Assembly: GCF_013407935.1 (NCBI RefSeq) | Contig: NZ_JACBZU010000008.1 | Coordinates: forward strand, 1-64,000 | Origin: Allomuricauda sp. ARW1Y1 | GTDB lineage: Bacteria > Bacteroidota > Bacteroidia > Flavobacteriales > Flavobacteriaceae | Direction: 5' to 3' | Length of the DNA stretch: 64,000 nt | Shown: positions 51,443 to 60,763 of the stretch, piece after piece | Layout: every line of letters starts with the position of its first letter | How positions within the stretch are numbered: position 1 is the first letter of the stretch | The notes under the pieces: generated by a model | What the model saw: the letters and a program-made list of their open reading frames with translations, nothing else | Database searches by the model: none | What the model was told of the DNA's origin: nothing | Made by a program: the position numbers and the translations under genes

Positions 51443-52777
51443 TTAAGGTACCGCTTTTACGATGTTTGACAACACCCCGTTCACATCGAATAGGGGTTCT
51501 TCCGCCAATCCCGTTCGTACCACCACCAAATCCTTGGATGGAATCATAAACACATATTGCCCTTCATAACCATTGCATGAAAATAGGTCCGTAGGTACAT
51601 CGGGGTACTTGCCCTCCGCGTTCAACCAAAAATGGGCGCCATAGGTACCATCGGAGTTAATGGTCGGGGTGGTGATGTAATCCACCCAATCCGAACCGAA
51701 CAATTGTTCCCCGTTCCAATTCCCCTTATCCAAATACAATTGGCCAAAGCGCGCCCAATCGCGGGTGCTGGCCCAGGCGTAGGAAGAACCCACGTAGTTT
51801 CCGGCAATATCCGCTTCCAACACCATAGAGTACATTCCAATTTTATCAATTAAGGCGGAATATGGGAAATCCAGATACTCTTGATGGGTTCTAAACTGCT
51901 GACGAAGAATACCCGATAATAAATTTGTGGTTCCCGAAGAATAATTCCAGACCTCTGTTGGCTTGGCGATTGCTTTTTTCTTTTTGGGCTGCTGTGTCAT
52001 GTCACTGTCCAAGAACAGCATCTTGGTAACATCTGAAATCTTGGTATAATCCTCCTCCCATTCCAATCCACTTTGCATGCGCAGCAGATGGTTCAGGGTA
52101 ATATTTTTTCGCTCATCATCCTTCCATTCGGGAATAGGGGCGGGCCAATCCATCTCCAGTTTCCCTTGATGCTCCAATATTCCGTAGCAGGTGGCCAATA
52201 CACTTTTGGTCATGGACCATCCCAATATGGGTGTATTTTGATCAAAACCATCCACGTAGCGTTCTGCGATCAGGTGGCCTTTGTACAGAACGAGTATAGT
52301 GCGCGTTTTTTGGGTCTCGGGCTCAGCAAACGCCATGGCAATGGCCTTGTTAATTTGGTCCATATCCACCTCCGGAAAAACGGTGTCCTTCGGCGCAGCC
52401 TGGCCATAAGGATAGGGAATCGTATCCATAACTTGATTTCGGTTGGGACGAAGGGTCATGGCTTCCGGGTCATAATCTTCGTTGATCAATACCGCACCCA
52501 GTCCATCGCGATAAACAGCGGTACGCTCCATCAGGCCATACACAGTAGCCGTGGCCGAACGTTCAGTTTCGTTAACCTCGGTGGAAGCCAGTTCCACCAG
52601 CGGGGCCTTGTTGTCAATTTGGTTCATGCTGGCCGCCGAACGGTGCGCCACATACACCCCGGAGGCCACATTTTTGGCGGCATAGCCGGAAATCATGTTC
52701 AATTTGGGATAATTCAGGTACACAATCACTCCGATGGCAATGATCAGGAGCAATAAAACACGCTTAAGTAGTTTCAT
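51443..52777 (-). CDS. Serine hydrolase (class C beta-lactamase-like), membrane-anchored
   Basis: 444 residues from ATG 52777. The same frame continues to 53176 but that part is antisense to pirin and not protein-like. N-terminal helix (KRVLLLLIIAIGVIVYL). Beta-lactamase/PBP4-like domain from ~residue 135: S188-MTK191 in PILGWSMTKSVLATCYGI, RMQSGLEWEEDYTKI, YSSGTTNLLSGILR (Y-S-S), and C-terminal GAHFWLNAEGKYPDVPTDLFSCNGYEGQYVFMIPSKDLVVVR, as in the 6-aminohexanoate-dimer hydrolase type. Predicted periplasmic esterase or peptidase; substrate unknown. Confidence 0.87.
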   Translation of the reverse strand: MKLLKRVLLLLIIAIGVIVYLNYPKLNMISGYAAKNVASGVYVAHRSAASMNQIDNKAPLVELASTEVNETERSATATVYGLMERTAVYRDGLGAVLINEDYDPEAMTLRPNRNQVMDTIPYPYGQAAPKDTVFPEVDMDQINKAIAMAFAEPETQKTRTILVLYKGHLIAERYVDGFDQNTPILGWSMTKSVLATCYGILEHQGKLEMDWPAPIPEWKDDERKNITLNHLLRMQSGLEWEEDYTKISDVTKMLFLDSDMTQQPKKKKAIAKPTEVWNYSSGTTNLLSGILRQQFRTHQEYLDFPYSALIDKIGMYSMVLEADIAGNYVGSSYAWASTRDWARFGQLYLDKGNWNGEQLFGSDWVDYITTPTINSDGTYGAHFWLNAEGKYPDVPTDLFSCNGYEGQYVFMIPSKDLVVVRTGLAEEPLFDVNGVLSNIVKAVP

Positions 52778-52829
52778 GGTTATCAGATGTATTTGTAACT
52801 TTCTGCTTCTAAATATAAACATTAAATGT

Positions 52830-53702
52830 ATGTCCAACATCGGATTGATCATCGAGGAACGCAGCAGGGATATCGGTGATTTTTTGGTCGGGCGCTTGAT
52901 TCCCTTCCGCAAAAAAAGAATGATCGGCCCGTTTATTTTTATCGACCATATGGGCCCAACGCAATTGGGACCCAAAAAATATATGGATGTAGACCAACAT
53001 CCACATATGGGACTCTCTACCTTGACCTTTATGCTCGAAGGGGAGATTATCCATGAGGACAGTTTGGGAACACACCAAAGAATTAGGCCGGGTTCCGTGA
53101 ACTGGATGACGGCAGGTAAAGGGGTAACCCATACCGAACGAACTCCAAAGGACCTTAGGGATGGGAACACTTTCACCGCTCATGGCTATCAAATTTGGGT
53201 GGCCTTGCCCAAGGAACTTGAGGACATGGAACCACAATTCCACCATATCGATGGGAAGGATATTCCCAAATGGACGGATGGTACGACGGAGTTCAAACTG
53301 GTTGCTGGCGAAGGATATGATAAAAAGTCCCCCGTTCCCGTTCATTCCAACCTATTTATGGTCGAAGTCAAAACTCCAGAAAGCTATATCCTCAATGTCA
53401 ACGGACATCTAAAAGGAGAAATCGGTATTTGCATTGTAGAAGGAAGCATAGAAGCCTGCGGTGAACGTGTGGGCCAGGGCAATATTTTGGTGTCCAAAGT
53501 GGAAGATACTTGCAATATCAAACTACATCCGAACACGCACCTGTTGCTTTTTGGGGGGGAACCTTTTCCAGAGGAACGCCACATCTATTGGAACTTTGTT
53601 TCTTCCAGTAAGGAAAAATTGGAGCAGGCCAAACAGGCATGGGCCAACAAAACCTTTCCGATGATGGAAAACGATGACACCTACGTCCCTTTGCCCAATT
53701 AG
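52830..53702 (+). CDS. Pirin family protein
   Basis: 290 residues from ATG 52830 (an upstream frame to 52734 overlaps the divergent hydrolase gene). Pirin cupin motifs: FIFIDHMGPTQLGPKKYMDVDQHPHMGLSTLTFMLEGEIIHEDSLGTHQRIRPGSVNWMTAGKGVTHTERTP in segments, giving the iron-binding H, H, H, E set (DQHPHMGL, HTER), then GYQIWVALPKELEDMEP. A second cupin half follows. Pirins act as quercetinase-like or redox-responsive factors. The stop overlaps the next open frame but the next ATG is 36 bases on. Confidence 0.9.
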   Translation: MSNIGLIIEERSRDIGDFLVGRLIPFRKKRMIGPFIFIDHMGPTQLGPKKYMDVDQHPHMGLSTLTFMLEGEIIHEDSLGTHQRIRPGSVNWMTAGKGVTHTERTPKDLRDGNTFTAHGYQIWVALPKELEDMEPQFHHIDGKDIPKWTDGTTEFKLVAGEGYDKKSPVPVHSNLFMVEVKTPESYILNVNGHLKGEIGICIVEGSIEACGERVGQGNILVSKVEDTCNIKLHPNTHLLLFGGEPFPEERHIYWNFVSSSKEKLEQAKQAWANKTFPMMENDDTYVPLPN

Positions 53703-53737
53703 TGCCATTGCCACAACCTCTAGACCAAAACCATCCA

Positions 53738-55222
53738 ATGCCAAACCATTCATTATTTTATCAACTTGTAAGCTTGATTCTTGTTTTAGTGCTGGGGTCC
53801 TGCAAAAAAGAAAGGCCTATAAGTCAAGAAGAACAGCTATACCAAACCTATTGCGCCAGTTGCCATCTGCCGCCCAAAATAGATGCATTGCCCAAGCACA
53901 TGTGGAAAAACTCGGTGTTGCCCGCCATGATGGAACTGATGGACGTGGAGGGCATGTACCAAGACCCAGAATGGGAGCCAACAGGGTTTCGGCCTCAAAT
54001 AAGCTTGGGCGACTGGGCCAAATTACAGCGTTATATCTTGGCGAACGCCCCTGAACAATTGGAAAGCATACCAATGCCCAAGGCCGATACGCTGATGCAA
54101 TTTGCTTCCCAACCTTTTATGGTAGATTCCCTAAATGGGGGGATGGTAACCTATCTAGAGTTTAAAAATGAACCAAATCAAGTGTATTTTGGGGATTTGG
54201 AGGGTAGGTTGGGTTATTTTGATTTTACCACCAAAAAAGTAACCCAAATGTTCCAAGGGGCAAGTCCTGTAACATGGTTTAACGAAAAGGACTCTATCCA
54301 ATTTATCAATGAAGTCGGGATTATTCATCCGTCCGAACAGAAAAAAGGAATATTGTTTCGGAACACCCCTTCGGACACCACAACGATAACCAATGACCTA
54401 CATCGACCCGTACACACCTTGATGGAAGATTTAAATGGAGATGGAAATCAAGAATTGGTCGTGAGCGAATTTGGAAACAAAACCGGTAAACTGTCCCTAT
54501 TCAAGCTAAACGAGAGTGGAGCATACAAAAAAGAGGTGCTGCTGAATTTACCAGGAGCTATCAAAACCGTGGCAAAGGATATGGACAATGATGGAAAATT
54601 GGACATTGTTGCCTTAATGACCCAGAGCAGGGAAAGCATCACTGTTTTTTATCAGACCGCAGATTTGGTTTTTGAACCGAGAAATATTTTGGAATTTAGT
54701 CCCATTTATGGAACCAGTTGGTTTGAGTTGGTGGATTACAACGGAGATGGCTTGGACGATATTATCACCGTGCATGGCGACAACGCCGATATTTCCTATG
54801 TGCACAAACCATATCATGGAATGCGCATCTTTCTGAATAAGGGTAGCGATGTATATGAAGAAGCCTATTTTTACCCACTTAATGGTGCCACAAGGGTACT
54901 CTCCCGTGATTTTGACCAGGATGGGGACATCGATTTTGCCGTAATCAGCACCTTTCCGGATTATTCGACCTTTCCCGAGCGAAGTTTTGTCTACCTGGAA
55001 AACAACAATAGCGCTGACTTCGATTTTACCACAAACATTTTGGAAGACCCTTCCTTGGCCCGATGGTTTTTGATGGATGCTTCGGATGTGGATAATGATG
55101 GTGACGAAGATATTGTGCTAAGTTCCTTAACTTTTGGATTTACACCCGTTCCCGAAATATTGACCGAAAGATGGAATACCAATAATGTGGACCTTCTTTT
55201 ATTGGAAAACCTATTGCATTGA
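53738..55222 (+). CDS. Lipoprotein with one c-type heme motif and FG-GAP/VCBS repeats
   Basis: 494 residues from ATG 53738. Lipoprotein signal with Cys22 in VLGSCKK. A short N-terminal cytochrome-like segment contains CASCH (C39-C42-H43) and downstream MW/M candidates for the sixth ligand. The rest is a beta-propeller of FG-GAP/VCBS type with Ca-binding loops DLNGDGNQELVV, DMDNDGKLDIVA, DYNGDGLDDIIT, DFDQDGDIDFAV and DVDNDGDEDIVL. Probably outer-membrane or surface-located electron carrier or binding protein. It leads a run of envelope genes; TGA overlaps the next TTG start. Confidence 0.8.
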   Translation: MPNHSLFYQLVSLILVLVLGSCKKERPISQEEQLYQTYCASCHLPPKIDALPKHMWKNSVLPAMMELMDVEGMYQDPEWEPTGFRPQISLGDWAKLQRYILANAPEQLESIPMPKADTLMQFASQPFMVDSLNGGMVTYLEFKNEPNQVYFGDLEGRLGYFDFTTKKVTQMFQGASPVTWFNEKDSIQFINEVGIIHPSEQKKGILFRNTPSDTTTITNDLHRPVHTLMEDLNGDGNQELVVSEFGNKTGKLSLFKLNESGAYKKEVLLNLPGAIKTVAKDMDNDGKLDIVALMTQSRESITVFYQTADLVFEPRNILEFSPIYGTSWFELVDYNGDGLDDIITVHGDNADISYVHKPYHGMRIFLNKGSDVYEEAYFYPLNGATRVLSRDFDQDGDIDFAVISTFPDYSTFPERSFVYLENNNSADFDFTTNILEDPSLARWFLMDASDVDNDGDEDIVLSSLTFGFTPVPEILTERWNTNNVDLLLLENLLH

Positions 55223-55659
55223 AAAAATTGGCTTTCATAGTATGCGCTATCGTTTTGGGCTGTTCTCCGAAAGAACAACCCAAAGACACATCATCCAAAT
55301 ACAAATGGTTTGGCCATGAGGTTACGGCATCGGCCTACAATTCGGTATTTTGGCAAACGGACAGCATAAGCCCTGCAGTCGCAGCTTGGGGAGACACCTT
55401 AAAACCGGGAATGAAGAGCATCGCCGTGTCACGAGATCTCATCAAAATGGGGTTGACACACAATACCATGGTAAAAATTGATACCTTTCCCGATACGTTT
55501 TATGTGAAGGATAAAATGCACTGGCGCTGGAGGAATAGAATCGACATTTACATGGGCATCAACGTGAAAAAGGCCAGGGAGTGGGGCAAGAAGAAATTGA
55601 TTATTTGCTATGCTGTTCCTTTGGACACTGTTTTAAACACCAACAATGAAAAAAACTAG
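55219..55659 (+). CDS. 3D-domain lipoprotein
   Basis: 146 residues, TTG start overlapping the previous stop (TTGA). Lipoprotein signal KLAFIVCAIVLGCSPKE with Cys15. The mature part matches the 3D/RlpA-like double-psi fold: VTASAYNSVFWQTD, AAWGDTLKPGMKSIAVSRDLIKMGLTHNTMVKIDTFPDTFYVKDKMHWRWRNRIDIYMG in segments, with the three Asp (D of GDTL-type, VKDKM, RIDIYMG) that name the domain. Likely peptidoglycan-related. Overlaps the amidase gene by 14 bases. Confidence 0.75.
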   Translation: MKKLAFIVCAIVLGCSPKEQPKDTSSKYKWFGHEVTASAYNSVFWQTDSISPAVAAWGDTLKPGMKSIAVSRDLIKMGLTHNTMVKIDTFPDTFYVKDKMHWRWRNRIDIYMGINVKKAREWGKKKLIICYAVPLDTVLNTNNEKN

Positions 55660-56308
55660 TTTACTTTTAGGTCTGGCAGCACTTTTTGTAGCCTGCTCCG
55701 TACAGCGGGAAATTGTGGACATCCCTATTATTTTTGATGAACAACGGATGGAACTGACCAAGGAATATTTGCTCAATCGGTACAATCTGGACCAAGAAAC
55801 CCCAGAAATTACTCCGAAAATGGTGGTGTTGCACTGGACAGCCATTCCTTCCCTGAAAAAATCCTTTGAAGCCTTCAACCGTTCTACACTGCCCAATTGG
55901 CGGCCCGATTTGGAGAATGTGAGCGGACTTAATGTGTCTTCCCATTTTTTGGTGGACCAAGACGGCACCATTTACCGTTTAATGCCCGAAACCCTTATGG
56001 CACGCCATACCATTGGCCTTAACCATTGTGCCATTGGCATTGAAAATGTGGGTGGCACGGAAGGCATGCCCCTGACCAAGGCGCAGTTGCGTTCGAATAT
56101 TTATTTGGTGAATTATTTGGCATCCAAATACGACATCGACTACGTTATCGGGCATCAAGAATATACCCTTTTTGAAAATCATCCGCTTTGGCTGGAGGTG
56201 GATGATGGATACCGTACCGAAAAAACAGACCCGGGAATGGATTTTGTGGAAAAAGTCCGAAAAGCCACCAAAAAATTTAACTTTAAGCCCGTTCCATCAA
56301 AACCATAA
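55646..56308 (+). CDS. N-acetylmuramoyl-L-alanine amidase (Amidase_2), lipoprotein
   Basis: 220 residues. Lipoprotein signal MKKTSLLLGLAALFVACS (Cys17). Zinc amidase fold: MVVLHWTAIPSL (first His ligand), VSSHFLVDQDGTIYRLMPETLMARHTIGLNHCAIGIENVGG (second region and the conserved E), and IDYVIGHQEYTLF (third His). It cleaves between MurNAc and L-Ala, in wall turnover or recycling. Start inside the 3D-domain gene; the M14 peptidase follows six bases after the stop. Confidence 0.9.
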   Translation: MKKTSLLLGLAALFVACSVQREIVDIPIIFDEQRMELTKEYLLNRYNLDQETPEITPKMVVLHWTAIPSLKKSFEAFNRSTLPNWRPDLENVSGLNVSSHFLVDQDGTIYRLMPETLMARHTIGLNHCAIGIENVGGTEGMPLTKAQLRSNIYLVNYLASKYDIDYVIGHQEYTLFENHPLWLEVDDGYRTEKTDPGMDFVEKVRKATKKFNFKPVPSKP

Positions 56309-56313
56309 AATAC

Positions 56314-57765
56314 ATGAAACTAATACCACTTTTTCTATTCACCTTACTAACCTTTTCCCTTCAGGCGCAAGACAAACTGACCTCACAGCTATATGACACC
56401 TACGAGGAATTTAAAGAATCCCGTTTAGGGGAACGGCGCATAAAGCATGTCGATATCCAGCCGTTGATTCAAAAATTTAAGGCCAACCCAAAATTTGAGG
56501 TCCAAAAAGTGGGCGAGTCGATTCAAGGACGGGATTTGCATTTGATCAGTATTGGGGAAGGAGAGTCGAACATTTTCCTTTGGTCGCAAATGCATGGGGA
56601 TGAACCTACGGCCACCATGGCTATTTTTGATATTTTGAACTTTTTGGATGCCCCCGATTTTAAGGCCGAAAAAGAAGCGATTTTGTCCAAGTTAAAACTT
56701 CATTTTTTGCCGATGCTCAATCCAGATGGCGCAGAGGTCTTCACCAGAAGAAATGCCTTGGGAATCGATATCAACCGGGATGCACTGCGGCTTCAGTCAC
56801 CCGAAGGGCAAACCTTAAAACGGCTTCGGGACAGTTTGGATGCTGATTTCGGCTTCAATCTGCACGACCAGAGTACCTATTATAATGCTGAGCGTACCGA
56901 AAAACCGGCCACGATTTCCTATTTGGCAACGGCCTACAATTACGAGAAGGATATCAATGAAGTCCGCGCCAACGCCATGAAAGTGATCGTGTACATGAAC
57001 AACATTATCCAAAATTATGCGCCAGGGCAGGTAGGACGGTACAGTGATGATTTTGAACCTCGTGCTTTTGGTGACAATATTGCCAAATGGGGGACAAGCC
57101 TTATTTTGATAGAATCTGGAGGCTTCCCGGATGATCCCGAAAAACAGGAAATCCGAAAACTCAATTATGTTTCCATCCTATCCGCATTGTACACCATTGC
57201 CAATGGCTCCTACAATGATATTCCGATTGAAGATTATGAAAAAATTCCAAGAAACGACCGTAAACTTTTCGATTTGAAGATTGAGAACGTCACCTATGAA
57301 CTTATGGGCAATGACTATATCTTGGATTTGGGGATTTTTAACCAAGAAGTGGACCTAAAAGACCATGATGAATTCTATTACAAAAGTACCATTGGCGACC
57401 AAGGTGATTTATCCACTTACTACGGCTACGACACCTTTGATGCTGAAGGATATACCATTGTGCCGCCAAAAGTGGCAAAAATGGAACGTATCGACAACCC
57501 TATGCAGGTACTAAAACAAGGCGTGGCGTATGTAAAGACACAGCAACAGGATAAAAGTGCTTTTGTCCGTTTTCCATTGCTATTGGTGGATGATAAATTC
57601 GAACTCAAGAACTTTACGCTTCAACCAGGCATCAATCCTACTTTCTTTTTAAAGAAAGAAGAAAAGTTGACCCATGCCGTTATCAATGGTTTTTTGATTG
57701 ACCTGTCCAAACCCTTGGATGAACAAAAAATAGGCAACGGACTTATTCTCAAAACTGCCCGATAA
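56314..57765 (+). CDS. M14-family metallocarboxypeptidase
   Basis: 483 residues. Signal peptide LIPLFLFTLLTFSLQAQ. Zinc site: LWSQMHGDEPTATMAIFDILNFL (H and E ligands), later His in FGFNLHDQSTYYNAER; substrate-binding NRDAL within INRDALRLQ, and ILIESGGFPDDPEK with the catalytic Glu. The C-terminal ~150 residues are an additional beta domain (YILDLGIFNQEVDLKDHDEFYYKS). In context with the amidase and 3D lipoprotein it may trim wall peptides. Confidence 0.88.
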   Translation: MKLIPLFLFTLLTFSLQAQDKLTSQLYDTYEEFKESRLGERRIKHVDIQPLIQKFKANPKFEVQKVGESIQGRDLHLISIGEGESNIFLWSQMHGDEPTATMAIFDILNFLDAPDFKAEKEAILSKLKLHFLPMLNPDGAEVFTRRNALGIDINRDALRLQSPEGQTLKRLRDSLDADFGFNLHDQSTYYNAERTEKPATISYLATAYNYEKDINEVRANAMKVIVYMNNIIQNYAPGQVGRYSDDFEPRAFGDNIAKWGTSLILIESGGFPDDPEKQEIRKLNYVSILSALYTIANGSYNDIPIEDYEKIPRNDRKLFDLKIENVTYELMGNDYILDLGIFNQEVDLKDHDEFYYKSTIGDQGDLSTYYGYDTFDAEGYTIVPPKVAKMERIDNPMQVLKQGVAYVKTQQQDKSAFVRFPLLLVDDKFELKNFTLQPGINPTFFLKKEEKLTHAVINGFLIDLSKPLDEQKIGNGLILKTAR

Positions 57766-57807
57766 CCTATCGTAAACAAACTATTTAACCCTATATAGCA
57801 CATACCA

Positions 57808-58407
57808 ATGAAGAAACAAATTGTAGTAGTAGCATGCCTTTTTGTGGCACAATTGACCTTTGCACAAGAATCCATTTCACTGTTCAACGGAAAAAATCTC
57901 GATGGTTGGATCAACCATGGCGAAGAGAAATGGTACGTTGAAGATGGAGAGCTGATTTGTGAAAGTGGCCCCAAAGGTGAATACGGCTATTTGAGTACCG
58001 AAAAAAATTATAAGGACTTCGAGCTTACCCTAGAATTTAAACAGGAGGCCGATGGCAACAGTGGTGTTTTTATCCGCTCCACTTTTGATGGGACCAAGGT
58101 AAGTGGCTGGCAAGTGGAAGTGGCACCTCCCGGAAAGGATACCGGCGGTATTTACGAATCCTACGGACGTGGTTGGTTGATCAAACCGGACCCTGAAAAG
58201 GACAAAGCCCTAAAAATGGGGGAGTGGAACACCATGAAAATTCGGGTGGAAGGTCCCAAGGTGACCTCTTGGCTCAATGGAACGGAAATGGTACACTTGG
58301 AAGATGAAAAAATAGGAGAGGGTGAAGGTGCCATTGCGTTACAAATCCACGATGGTGGGGGCATAAAGGTAAAATGGAGAAACATTGAACTGATTCCCTT
58401 GGATTAA
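57808..58407 (+). CDS. DUF1080 (3-keto-disaccharide hydrolase-like) exported protein
   Basis: 199 residues. Signal peptide KKQIVVVACLFVAQLTFAQ. LamG-like jelly roll of DUF1080: ISLFNGKNLDGWINHGEEKWYVEDGELICESGPKGEYGYLSTEKNYKDFELTLEFKQEADGNSGVFIRS in segments, WNTMKIRVEGPKVTSWLNGTEMVHLED, and IALQIHDGGGIKVKWRNIELIPL. The family includes 3-keto-glycoside hydrolases. A second DUF1080 gene faces it across a shared terminator. Confidence 0.9.
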   Translation: MKKQIVVVACLFVAQLTFAQESISLFNGKNLDGWINHGEEKWYVEDGELICESGPKGEYGYLSTEKNYKDFELTLEFKQEADGNSGVFIRSTFDGTKVSGWQVEVAPPGKDTGGIYESYGRGWLIKPDPEKDKALKMGEWNTMKIRVEGPKVTSWLNGTEMVHLEDEKIGEGEGAIALQIHDGGGIKVKWRNIELIPLD

Positions 58408-58413
58408 GAACAC

Positions 58414-58446
58414 AAAAAAGCCCGATTTTTAGAATCGGGCTTTTTT
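58414..58446. terminator. Bidirectional terminator between the two DUF1080 genes
   Basis: Perfect 14-bp stem AAAAAAGCCCGATT (58414-58427) / AATCGGGCTTTTTT (58433-58446), 5-base loop, A/T tails on both sides; it serves both convergent genes. Confidence 0.92.
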
Positions 58447-58463
58447 AGTTTAAATGGTTTTGT

Positions 58464-59411
58464 TTATTTCTTTAGCGGAGTCACCTCAAAGCTCCGGAAT
58501 TCAATGGGGCCATGGTCTCCCTGAATCATGAACGGACCTGGCTCGCCTTCCTTGCTGTCCAATGCACCTCCCGTAATCCCTGGAATCGTAGTATCGGAAA
58601 TCACTGTTTTTCCGTTCAAGACAATAGTGACCCGTCTACCAATAAAGGTAATATCATAGGTTTGCCATTCTCCAGCAGGTTTGGAAGCATTCTCATTAGG
58701 CTCCACAAATCCGTAGATGCCTCCCATATAAATATCCGAAGGTTCGTAGCCTTCGCTGTCCACAATCTGAATCTCGTAACGCCCTCTGAGATAGATACCA
58801 CTATTGCTTCCTTCTGGAAAACGAAATTCGGCATGCAGCTTAAAATCTTGGAATGTCTCGTCTGAGATGAGATTGGAACCCGATTCTGGACTGGTCAAAA
58901 TACCATCTTTAACGACCCATTGGTTCTTTTCTCCATCCACATGCCAACCCGAAAGGTCTTTTCCATTGAACAAATCGATTGTTTTGCCCCATTTCGGACT
59001 TTCGGTGTACTCCAATTTTGGAGCACGAACGCCAGTCCATTCTATTAGGGAGCCATCAGTATAGATCAAGGTACCTTTCAAGGTTTCATCCTCCAATTGG
59101 CCATGAAAAACCATGTCACTGCCTTTGGGTTCCCATTGGTTGGGAATGCTAAAAGTGAATTGATTATCGCCAAAGGTTTCCACTTCTGCCACGGGCCGTG
59201 CACTACCAAAGGCAAATACAAAGCGTCCCACCAAGGTAGCGGTCCCCGAATGGCGTATTTCCAGCCAAGAAGGGGAGGTCTTTCCCATAAAGTCCATTTC
59301 CAGGTCCCATCTGCCTTCCAACGGACTGATATCCTGTGCATAAATGTTACTGGCAAACCCTAACATCAGGGTGCAAATAAGCGTGTAAATCGTTTTTCTT
59401 TGGGTAATCAT
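58464..59411 (-). CDS. Two-part DUF1080 exported protein
   Basis: 315 residues. Signal peptide IYTLICTLMLGFASNIYAQ. The N-terminal ~130 residues are a lipocalin-like beta domain (LEGRWDLEMDFMGKTSPSWLEIRHSG..., FSIPNQWEPKGSDMVFHGQLEDETLKGTL), the C-terminal ~180 a DUF1080 jelly roll (IDLFNGKDLSGWHVDGEKNQWVVKDGILTSPESGSNLISDETFQDFKLHAEFRFPEGSNSGIYLRGRYEIQI in segments; WQTYDITFIGRRVTIVLNGKTVI). This is the frequent planctomycete/Bacteroidota layout. Predicted periplasmic keto-sugar hydrolase or binding protein. Confidence 0.87.
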   Translation of the reverse strand: MITQRKTIYTLICTLMLGFASNIYAQDISPLEGRWDLEMDFMGKTSPSWLEIRHSGTATLVGRFVFAFGSARPVAEVETFGDNQFTFSIPNQWEPKGSDMVFHGQLEDETLKGTLIYTDGSLIEWTGVRAPKLEYTESPKWGKTIDLFNGKDLSGWHVDGEKNQWVVKDGILTSPESGSNLISDETFQDFKLHAEFRFPEGSNSGIYLRGRYEIQIVDSEGYEPSDIYMGGIYGFVEPNENASKPAGEWQTYDITFIGRRVTIVLNGKTVISDTTIPGITGGALDSKEGEPGPFMIQGDHGPIEFRSFEVTPLKK

Positions 59412-59466
59412 ACGTATGTTTAGTTTTGTTGCAGTCCAAGATACGTATTATTCCAAAATGCTTGGT

Positions 59467-60549
59467 TTACTCACATCCTCCGGTAAAACCTTTGGCGTTG
59501 AATTTGGTCTGTACCGCGCCTTGAAGGCCATTGTGGGAAAGTCGGATTACCAAATTGCTTTCGCCACTGCCATCGCGTTTGGGTGTACAATATTCGAAAA
59601 GATAATAACTGCCGGCCTGCTCTTCCACACGTTGGGATATATCGTTAAAGGTATTTTCCAACTCCTCAGAATTACTGGCAAAAACACTGGCTGTTTTTCC
59701 AATTTCGGTCAACACTTCCGTATCGATTTCAGCGCCAAGTCCGATAGTGAAGAAAGAAATGTTCCTATCCGCTTCCGCAACGGCACGCAGGGCATCGGAT
59801 TCCCGATAACGCGATGCCTGGTCGGTTCCATCGGTAAACAGTACCACAGATGCAGCATTGATGACCTCGGAATTCTCACGAAGCAAATTCTCGGCAATAT
59901 CGGTCGATTTGATCACCGCTCCGTACAAATCGGTTGATGGGTCGTTGCTGATATCGGTAGTAATTCCATCTACGGAAGCGGTCAGCTCCGTTGCCGATGT
60001 TGTCAAAGGATTTAGTAGGTGGAGCTCATCCTCACCATCAAACCAATAAATGGCCATTTTGAAGGAATCCGTTGCCGGAACCGGCATCACGTTATTGATG
60101 AAGCTAGTGGTGGCAGCCTTTAGTTCATCCAAGCTGCTTTCCAAAACACTGTTGCTCAAATCCAGCACCAAGAGGGTATTGTTGTTGAATACCTGTGAAT
60201 TGGGTGAAATCCGTGCAAAGGACTCCGAAGAGGAAATGGAATTGAAACAATCATCGTTCCTGCCTTGCTCATATATGGAAAACTGGTCCGCCGAAAGCCC
60301 TGAAATGGGATTTCCCATTAAATCGGAAACCCTGAAAAGTACCGAAACCTTTCCGGGCAGGGTAGTGAATTCATCTTGGATGGAAAGTAGCAGTTCGTTT
60401 TCGCCAAAGCCCAAGCAATCATCCGGTTCTTGGCCAAGTCCCAATTCGCGGTCGTTGATGTCCAAACTCACGTCATCATCTGCATTTCCGCAAGAAAACA
60501 AGGTAAGGCCAATAGATAAAAGCAAGGTAAGCTGAAGTATTTTTTTCAT
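59467..60549 (-). CDS. VWA-domain lipoprotein
   Basis: 360 residues. Lipoprotein signal KKILQLTLLLSIGLTLFSCGN (Cys20). After a ~50-residue acidic linker comes VSVLFRVSDLMGNPISGLSADQFSIYEQG, then a VWA domain with MIDAS TLLVLDLSNSVLESS (D-x-S-x-S), AIYWFDGEDELHLLNPL, SVVLFTDGTDQASRYRESD (third MIDAS Asp) and NISFFTIGLGAEIDTEVL. The C-terminus has two Cys (EYCTPK, TGGCE). Surface or periplasmic adhesion/scaffold role likely; partner unknown. Confidence 0.85.
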   Translation of the reverse strand: MKKILQLTLLLSIGLTLFSCGNADDDVSLDINDRELGLGQEPDDCLGFGENELLLSIQDEFTTLPGKVSVLFRVSDLMGNPISGLSADQFSIYEQGRNDDCFNSISSSESFARISPNSQVFNNNTLLVLDLSNSVLESSLDELKAATTSFINNVMPVPATDSFKMAIYWFDGEDELHLLNPLTTSATELTASVDGITTDISNDPSTDLYGAVIKSTDIAENLLRENSEVINAASVVLFTDGTDQASRYRESDALRAVAEADRNISFFTIGLGAEIDTEVLTEIGKTASVFASNSEELENTFNDISQRVEEQAGSYYLFEYCTPKRDGSGESNLVIRLSHNGLQGAVQTKFNAKGFTGGCE

Positions 60550-60763
60550 TTTCTAATAAGTTAAGGTCCTGCATGCACAACGTGGAAATGCAGCTAAAAG
60601 TATGTATACCCTGCAAAAATCAATTAAAGAAAAGTTAAAAGAAATAGGCCTGTGTTAAAATCGTTCCGTTCCCATCTAATTTTAATATTTTCACCGCTCA
60701 TAAACCTACCAGCCTATCTAACCAAAGACCCAAATAAACAATAACACTAATAGGTTGATTTGT

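Noticed and set aside
52073..52756. 227-codon plus-strand frame
   Set aside because: Lies wholly antisense to the serine hydrolase at 51443-52777, whose catalytic motifs are intact; a mirror of its codon usage.
52778..53176. N-terminal extension of the serine hydrolase frame at 51443
   Set aside because: It is antisense to the well supported pirin gene, has no domain pattern, and the ATG at 52777 begins a clear membrane-anchor sequence.
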